Below the pieces are notes generated by a model. That model was not told where the DNA came from. It ran no database searches and saw only the letters and a program-made list of their open reading frames with translations. Below, piece by piece: positions 7,368 to 11,073 of a stretch of 11,073 bases of DNA. The translations under genes were made by a program, and so were the position numbers. This DNA is from an uncultured Clostridia bacterium (GTDB lineage: Bacteria; Bacillota; Clostridia; Monoglobales; Firm-18), in the NCBI GenBank assembly GCA_937914775.1, contig CALDNB010000111.1:1-11073 (forward strand). Direction: 5' to 3'. Numbering within the stretch: the first letter of the stretch is position 1; each line of letters starts with the position of its first letter.

Positions 7368-8141
7368 TTATTTTTTGTACATTACAACTACTCGGCGGTT
7401 TGGCTCTTCCCCAACGCTTTTTGTTTTAATGTTTGGTTTATCCTGCAATGCAGAATGAATAATTCTTCTTTCATAAGGATTCATTGGCTCAAAAGACATA
7501 TCCTTGCGGTATTTTGTTGCTTTTGCAGCCATACTGTTTGCAAGGCGTACAAGTGTTTCTTGTCTTTTTGCGCGGTATGTTTCTGAATCAACGATTATTC
7601 TGCAGTAATCGTCACCTTTACGTTTTTTATTAACATAAAGATTTGTTAAGTACTGAACAGAGTCCAATGTGTCGCCACGTCTGCCGATTAGTGTTCCTAC
7701 GTCTTCGCCGTGTAAAACTACTTTTACACAGTCTGTCTGTACTTCTGTTGTAGCAGTACAGTCAAGACCCATAGAACTGATTAAACCGTTTATAAATTCC
7801 AAAGCGGCAACTTCGCCGTGCTTTGCGGCCTCTTCTGTAACAGGTGCAGGAGCAGGTCTTTTCGGTTGCTCTTCTTCCTCTTTTGTTTCCACTTTCGGTT
7901 CTGCCTTTTTCTTTGGCTCTGCTTTCTTTTTTGGCTCTGCCTTTTTGGGCTGGGGTATTTCGGTAATGTCTTTTAGTGCTGCAACGATTTTTGCATCTTT
8001 TGCACCAAAACCGAACAGACCTTTTGAGCCTTCTTCTACTATTCGGACATTAATTCTGTCTCTTGTAGTATTAAAATGTTTCATTGCATTCATAACGGCT
8101 TCGTCAACCGTTTTTGCAACAAATTCTATACGTTCAGTCAT
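7368..8141 (-). CDS. khpB: Jag/KhpB RNA-binding protein (Jag-N, KH and R3H domains)
   Basis: RNA-binding protein (Jag, EloR, KhpB) that pairs with KhpA in Firmicutes and affects cell elongation and many transcripts. The 257-residue product has a Jag-N domain (about 1-55, with the conserved GSKGLFGFGAKDA). A charged linker (about 62-105) includes tandem KKAEP-type repeats. A KH domain (about 107-185) contains GTLIGRRGDTLDSVQYL at 149-165; GRRG replaces the more usual GKxG. The C-terminal R3H domain has PYERRIIHSALQ with R225 and H229 spaced as R-x3-H, and the end is RVVVMYKK. The start is a TAATG overlap with the yidC stop, with GAGGAG just upstream, so expression is coupled to yidC as in many Firmicutes. 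The linker repeats are likely length-variable. Identity is secure; the precise cellular role here is inferred from relatives. Confidence 0.96.
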   Translation of the reverse strand: MTERIEFVAKTVDEAVMNAMKHFNTTRDRINVRIVEEGSKGLFGFGAKDAKIVAALKDITEIPQPKKAEPKKKAEPKKKAEPKVETKEEEEQPKRPAPAPVTEEAAKHGEVAALEFINGLISSMGLDCTATTEVQTDCVKVVLHGEDVGTLIGRRGDTLDSVQYLTNLYVNKKRKGDDYCRIIVDSETYRAKRQETLVRLANSMAAKATKYRKDMSFEPMNPYERRIIHSALQDKPNIKTKSVGEEPNRRVVVMYKK

Positions 8142-9031
8142 TATTTTCTCCTCTTTTTCTTTTGTGATGGGTGAACCGTTTGTTTTGGCTCGTTGGCTTT
8201 CGCCTCTTTTTCTTTTTCAATTTCTTTTTTCATTTTGTTATTCAAAAAGAATTGTTGTGCCATTCTTACTAAGTTACTGATTGTCCAGTAAAAACCAAGT
8301 GCTGCAGGTAAAGTGAATGCAAAAAATGCTGTCATAAACGGCATAAATGTCTGCATAGACTTCATTGTGTTTGCAGTCTGGTCATTACCTGATGAATTTT
8401 GTGCAGATTGTGCAGTAGTCATTGCTGACAGTGCATAAGTTGTAAGACCGCAAAGTACGGGAATTATCCAAAGTAGTGACGGAACTGAAATCTGAGGAAC
8501 TTGTTCTAACGCCAGACCAAAGAAGTTAAAGTTAATAGTTCCTGCAGCGGCAGGCCATGCACTTCCCAACTGGTCAACCATAGAGAAAAGTGCAATTTCA
8601 GAAGTAACTGCTTTACCTGTAATTTCTTTTCCCAATTCCATTAAATTGCTTATTACTTCAGGAGTAAAGCCCGAAGCAGGTCCAAACATATAAGTAAGTG
8701 GTTTTAATACCGCCTGATACAAAATAAGAATAATGGGTAATTGTATCAAAAGGGGTAAGCATCCGCTCATAGGATTAATGTTATATTCTTTATAAAGCTT
8801 CATCATTTCCTGACTTTGCTTTTCTTTGTCATACTCATATTTTTTCTGAATTTCAACCATTTTAGGCTGAATTTTCTGCATAGCAACTGAAGATTTTTGT
8901 TGTTTTATATTAAGTGGCAACAACAACATATTGATTACAACTGTAAATATAATCAAAGCCCAACCGTAGTTGCCTGTTAAGTCATATAAAAACTTCAAAA
9001 ATGCTCCGAAAGGTTTTATAAATGTGCTCAT
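8141..9031 (-). CDS. yidC: Membrane protein insertase YidC/Oxa1 family (SpoIIIJ class)
   Basis: Integral membrane insertase that places small membrane proteins into the bilayer alone or with SecYEG. The 296-residue product lacks the large periplasmic domain of Proteobacteria. Segments visible are a hydrophobic N-terminal segment, YGWALIIFTVVINMLLLPL (22-40), the cytoplasmic hairpin with the family PKM and EMMKLYKEYNINPMSGCLPLLIQLP, further hydrophobic segments near LLWIIPVLCGLTTYAL and FMPFMTAFFAFTLPAALGFYW, and a very basic tail ending QKKKRRK that fits ribosome contact. The N terminus has no lipobox cysteine, unlike Bacillus SpoIIIJ. N34 occupies the place of the conserved groove arginine (RLxxLPL in relatives). 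I chose ATG 9029-9031 because GGAGGAAAT lies directly upstream; a longer form would add 12 residues running back into yidD. yidD lies 19 bases upstream and jag overlaps downstream. Confidence 0.96.
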   Translation of the reverse strand: MSTFIKPFGAFLKFLYDLTGNYGWALIIFTVVINMLLLPLNIKQQKSSVAMQKIQPKMVEIQKKYEYDKEKQSQEMMKLYKEYNINPMSGCLPLLIQLPIILILYQAVLKPLTYMFGPASGFTPEVISNLMELGKEITGKAVTSEIALFSMVDQLGSAWPAAAGTINFNFFGLALEQVPQISVPSLLWIIPVLCGLTTYALSAMTTAQSAQNSSGNDQTANTMKSMQTFMPFMTAFFAFTLPAALGFYWTISNLVRMAQQFFLNNKMKKEIEKEKEAKANEPKQTVHPSQKKKRRK

Positions 9032-9050
9032 ATTTCCTCCAAAATAAGTA

Positions 9051-9260
9051 TCACGGCACAGGGTCATACCCGCCTTTATTCCAGGGATGGCAACGGCAAA
9101 TCCGTTTTACAGACATCCATCCGCCTTTTAATGCGCCGTATTTTTCTACCGCCTCAAGGCAATAAGCCGAGCAGGTGGGATAAAATCTGCAACAAGGTTT
9201 TTTTAGTGGCGAAATGAACTTTTGATAAAATTTAATCAGTGATACTATCAGTTTTTTCAT
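9051..9260 (-). CDS. yidD: Membrane protein insertion efficiency factor YidD
   Basis: Small membrane-associated protein of the YidD (haemolysin-like, DUF37) family, encoded between rnpA and yidC in most bacteria and thought to help YidC-dependent insertion. The 69-residue product starts with a hydrophobic/amphipathic helix MKKLIVSLIKFYQKFISPL and contains the family core CCRFYPTCSAYCLEAVEKYG (23-42) and CRCHPWNKGGYDPVP at the end. Cysteines are at 23, 24, 30, 34, 55 and 57. I chose the ATG at 9258-9260 on family similarity; it lacks a clear ribosome binding site and lies 29 bases inside rnpA, so translation probably depends on ribosomes finishing rnpA. A TTG at 9282-9284 with AAGGG upstream would add 8 residues and is the alternative start. 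Confidence 0.94.
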   Translation of the reverse strand: MKKLIVSLIKFYQKFISPLKKPCCRFYPTCSAYCLEAVEKYGALKGGWMSVKRICRCHPWNKGGYDPVP

Positions 9261-9597
9261 TGTCAAATAAATCTGCTTTCTCAAGAGCCCTTAATATTTC
9301 CTGGTCAATACTGTAAAAATCAGCACCTACAATTTTATGTTTTGCTGAAATTACCATATAATATCCCGTCTTTAATTTTTCTTCATAAAGTCGGAAACTT
9401 TCATAAAGCAGTCTTCTTACTCTGTTTCTCACAACTGCTTTTCCAAGTTTCGTGCTAACTGTAAACCCAAGACGGTTATAGGGCTTGTTATTGGATTTTT
9501 TGTAATACAAAGTAAAAAATTTACTGTGTACCGTTTGACCTTTATAGTACAAACGACGGAAAATCGTATTTTGATTAAGTGAATAAGTCTTTTTCAT
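9232..9597 (-). CDS. rnpA: Ribonuclease P protein component
   Basis: Basic protein subunit of RNase P, which helps the catalytic RNA bind precursor tRNA leaders. The 121-residue product shows the family pattern: the N terminus MKKTYSLNQNTIFRRLYYKG, FFTLYYKKS, RLGFTVSTKLGKAVVRNRVRRLLYESFR with the RNR motif at R57-N58-R59, and GYYMVISAKHK in the C-terminal strand. Length is normal (about 110-130). The ATG at 9595-9597 fits the family start, but no Shine-Dalgarno sequence precedes it; the leader is AT-rich and follows a strong hairpin. Low output relative to rpmH would make sense, since far fewer copies are needed. Its 3' end overlaps yidD by 29 bases. Confidence 0.96.
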   Translation of the reverse strand: MKKTYSLNQNTIFRRLYYKGQTVHSKFFTLYYKKSNNKPYNRLGFTVSTKLGKAVVRNRVRRLLYESFRLYEEKLKTGYYMVISAKHKIVGADFYSIDQEILRALEKADLFDNEKTDSITD

Positions 9598-9616
9598 AAT
9601 TTTTAGTAAACAAAGC

Positions 9617-9648
9617 ACGGTTTGGACAAACAATTATGTCCAAACCGT
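9617..9648 (-). terminator. Perfect 12-bp hairpin between rpmH and rnpA; putative partial terminator/attenuator
   Basis: Arms 9617-9628 and 9637-9648 are perfectly complementary (ACGGTTTGGACA and its reverse complement) around an 8-base loop. On the minus strand the stem is followed by GCTTTGTTTACT, which is T-rich but interrupted, so it should terminate only partly or act as a processing or stability hairpin protecting the rpmH message. On the plus strand no T-run follows, which supports minus-strand use. It lies in the 65-base gap just after the tandem TAG-TAA stops of rpmH. A 12-base palindrome, GTAATTAATTAC, at 9652-9663 overlaps those stops and is probably incidental. Confidence 0.65.
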
Positions 9649-9662
9649 ACAGTAATTAATTA

Positions 9663-9797
9663 CTACGCTGAAATTTTTGCACGACCTTTTAAACGGCGAC
9701 GTGCCAAAACTTTTCTTCCGTTGGCTGTTGACATTCTCTGTCTGAAGCCGTGAACTTTTTTTCTCTGACGTTTTTTAGGTTGATATGTCTGAAGCAT
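9663..9797 (-). CDS. rpmH: 50S ribosomal protein L34
   Basis: Very small, extremely basic protein of the large ribosomal subunit. The 44 codons read MLQTYQPKKRQRKKVHGFRQ and continue with MSTANGRKVLARRRLKGRAKISA, matching the whole L34 family from end to end (44-46 residues, with RMxTxxGRKVLxxRRxKGR). GGAGG lies about 10 bases before the ATG at 9795-9797. The TAG stop is followed in frame by TAA. Only 34 bases separate it from the tsf stop, with no room for an obvious promoter, so it is probably transcribed from the tsf unit. Finding tsf here rather than a divergent dnaA is unusual for rpmH. Confidence 0.97.
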   Translation of the reverse strand: MLQTYQPKKRQRKKVHGFRQRMSTANGRKVLARRRLKGRAKISA

Positions 9798-9831
9798 ACT
9801 TTTCTACCTCCTTATATTTCGTAAAGACAAA

Positions 9832-10725
9832 TTATTTTGTCATACTTGCAACTTCTTCGGCAAAGTTGTCTGATTTCTTTTCAAGACCTTCGCCTTTTTC
9901 AAATCTTACATAGTCAAGTAATTTAACACCTTTTGATTCAAGGTATTTACCTACTGTTATGCTGTCGTCCTTAACAAATGCCTGTTGCAATAAGCAGTTT
10001 TGTTCATAGAATTTGTTGATTTTACCGCCAACCATTTTTTCAATAATGTTGTCAGGTTTAGAAGCATTTTTGGGATCTTCTTTAATCTGAGCAATAATGA
10101 TTGCTTTTTCTTTTTCAACATCTTCTGCAGGAACGCTGTCCTGATCTTTATATAATGGATTAATAGCCGCAATCTGCATAGCGCAATCCTTTGCTGCAGT
10201 TTTAACATCTTCGCTTGTCATATCGCCTTCGATTTTAACCATAACACCGATTCTGCCTGCTGCGTGGATATAACCTACAACGCCGCCTTCATATCTTGCA
10301 AATCTTCTCAAATTCATATTTTCGCCGATTTTTGCGATTTTTTCTGTTAACATATCTTTGATTGTTACAGAGTTGTCGTCAACGAATTTAGAATCCAACA
10401 AAGCATCTACATCTGCAGGGTTTGTAGCAATAACCTGTTTTGCAATATTTTTAACAAGTGTCTGGAACTCTTCGTTTTTAGCAACGAAGTCTGTTTCAGA
10501 GTTAACTTCTACCATTGCACCAACGTTACCGTCGATAACAATGTCAACAAGACCTTCTGAAGCAATTCTTCCTGCTTTTTTCTGAGCAGTTGCCAAACCT
10601 TTTTCACGCAAAAAATCTATCGCTTTTTCAAAATCACCGTTAGTTTCTGTAAGCGCTTTTTTACAGTCCATCATACCGCAGCCTGTAACTTCACGCAATT
10701 CTTTTACAGCACTTGCTGAAATCAT
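9832..10725 (-). CDS. tsf: Translation elongation factor Ts
   Basis: Guanine nucleotide exchange factor that releases GDP from EF-Tu in the cytoplasm. The 297-residue product has an N-terminal UBA-like domain (about 1-45) with VKELREVTGCGMMDCKKAL; most relatives have TGAG, here TGCG. The EF-Tu-contacting core is GAMVEVNSETDFVAKNEEF (69-87) with D79 and F80 as the residues that disturb the Mg site. It then continues with the coiled and C-terminal dimerisation-type regions, including GGVVGYIHAAGRIGVMV and the ending LDYVRFEKGEGLEKK plus a short tail. Length is normal (about 285-300). ATG 10723-10725 is preceded by AGGAG. It lies 26 bases after the partial rpsB-position frame, the usual rpsB-tsf order; pyrH does not follow, and rpmH comes instead. 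Confidence 0.97.
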   Translation of the reverse strand: MISASAVKELREVTGCGMMDCKKALTETNGDFEKAIDFLREKGLATAQKKAGRIASEGLVDIVIDGNVGAMVEVNSETDFVAKNEEFQTLVKNIAKQVIATNPADVDALLDSKFVDDNSVTIKDMLTEKIAKIGENMNLRRFARYEGGVVGYIHAAGRIGVMVKIEGDMTSEDVKTAAKDCAMQIAAINPLYKDQDSVPAEDVEKEKAIIIAQIKEDPKNASKPDNIIEKMVGGKINKFYEQNCLLQQAFVKDDSITVGKYLESKGVKLLDYVRFEKGEGLEKKSDNFAEEVASMTK

Positions 10726-10751
10726 ATTTAAAAACTCCTTTATCTTATAAT

Positions 10752-11073
10752 TTACGCTTCTTGTACTACTTCCTCTTCATCTTCTTCAAATGATGTGTCA
10801 GATTTTTTATCTTCCGGTGTCTCATCGGCAGCAGGCTCGCCGTCGGCAAATTCATCAATCCCATCAACGGGCTGCTCGACAGTTCCCGGATCTTCCACTG
10901 TGGATTCGTCAGTTGTGACTTCCGGTTCCAGTACAATGGGCTCCGGCATGGGAACATCGATGGGCTCCGGGGAAACAACAGGTGCCGGTGTTTCGTGGGA
11001 GAGCAGCTCATCCGCCTGCGGGCCAAGGTTGAGGCAGGCGTTGCCGTCCTCGTCCACGGTGAGGGCCATGCCG
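10752..11073 (-). CDS. Partial acidic reading frame at the rpsB position; S2-like acidic tail joined to unrelated GC-rich sequence
   Basis: The frame is open from the window edge to TAA at 10752-10754. Gene order (directly before tsf) predicts the end of rpsB, and the last ~20 residues, KKSDTSFEEDEEEVVQEA, fit the acidic tail that many clostridial S2 proteins carry. The rest does not look like S2: it reads MALTVDEDGNACLNLGPQAD, then a Pro/Glu-rich segment with PEPI-type repeats (SPEPIDVPMPEPIVLEPE) and more acidic residues. Base composition changes too: about 60% G+C beyond roughly 10811, against about 40% in tsf, with GC-rich third positions. The outer part could be a misjoined read at a contig end, an inserted fragment, or an unknown secreted or linker-type protein. 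I assign no function and no symbol. Confidence 0.45.
   Translation of the reverse strand, partial: GMALTVDEDGNACLNLGPQADELLSHETPAPVVSPEPIDVPMPEPIVLEPEVTTDESTVEDPGTVEQPVDGIDEFADGEPAADETPEDKKSDTSFEEDEEEVVQEA
10811..11073. other. GC-rich edge segment of foreign composition
   Basis: By hand count about 160 of 263 bases are G or C, clearly above the neighbouring tsf and the rest of the window. The change is sharp, close to CTTCCGGTGTCTC at 10811. An 11-base direct repeat, ATGGGCTCCGG, occurs at 10936-10946 and 10960-10970 and encodes the PEPI-type repeats. No inverted repeats or transposase fragment mark the boundary. Confidence 0.6.

Noticed and set aside
7669..8280. A 203-codon plus-strand open frame opposite jag and the yidC end
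   Set aside because: It is antisense to two well-supported genes, is rich in Ser/Phe as expected for the complement of a Lys/Glu-rich protein, and shows no family motif.
9798..9831. DnaA boxes or an origin beside rpmH
   Set aside because: The gap is only 34 bases and has no TTATCCACA-like sequence; dnaA is absent.
1..11073. CRISPR array, tRNA or rRNA genes, transposase, toxin-antitoxin or phage defence genes
   Set aside because: Read through both strands; gaps are short and hold no regularly spaced repeats, cloverleaf sequences or accessory protein motifs.

Overview
The window is a compact stretch of bacterial chromosome in which every recognisable gene lies on the minus strand. The low G+C content, AGGAGG-type ribosome binding sites and protein families (SpoIIIJ-class YidC, Jag/KhpB, PcrA-type helicase, NifU-like IscU beside IscS) point to an anaerobic Firmicute of the class Clostridia, probably from an uncultured or metagenomic source. 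That taxonomic call is inference from gene content and composition; there is no 16S rRNA gene here.

Read in the direction of transcription (high to low coordinates), the window opens with a partial acidic reading frame at the position where rpsB (ribosomal protein S2) normally sits. Only its last ~20 codons look like native S2 tail. The outer ~260 bases are about 60% G+C and do not resemble S2, so this edge is either a misassembly or an insertion. Next come tsf (EF-Ts), rpmH (L34, 44 aa), rnpA (RNase P protein), yidD, yidC, jag/khpB, mnmE and mnmG. rpmH to mnmG is the classical origin-flanking block, but tsf stands where dnaA is expected, and rsmG/parAB do not follow mnmG. After a short intergenic region with a good sigma-A-type promoter comes a second unit: iscS, iscU, mnmA and a pcrA/uvrD helicase gene, with gaps of 1 base or overlaps of 8 bases.

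The genes form two functional groups. tsf, rpmH, rnpA, yidD, yidC and jag serve translation, tRNA 5' processing and membrane protein insertion. mnmE+mnmG and iscS+mnmA together make the modified wobble uridine (cmnm5s2U34) of tRNAs, with IscU as the Fe-S scaffold that shares IscS. The whole wobble-uridine pathway is thus encoded within about 6 kb.

Four points deserve a second look: (1) a ~100-base structured element filling the jag-mnmE gap, with a long closing stem, two inner hairpins and a T-run after the stem; (2) an in-frame TAG in pcrA at a position that is tryptophan in UvrD/PcrA, with homologous frame continuing to the window edge; (3) the abrupt composition switch inside the rpsB-position reading frame; (4) an asparagine in YidC where Gram-positive YidC proteins carry the conserved first-groove arginine. 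I found no CRISPR array, tRNA, rRNA, transposase or defence system.
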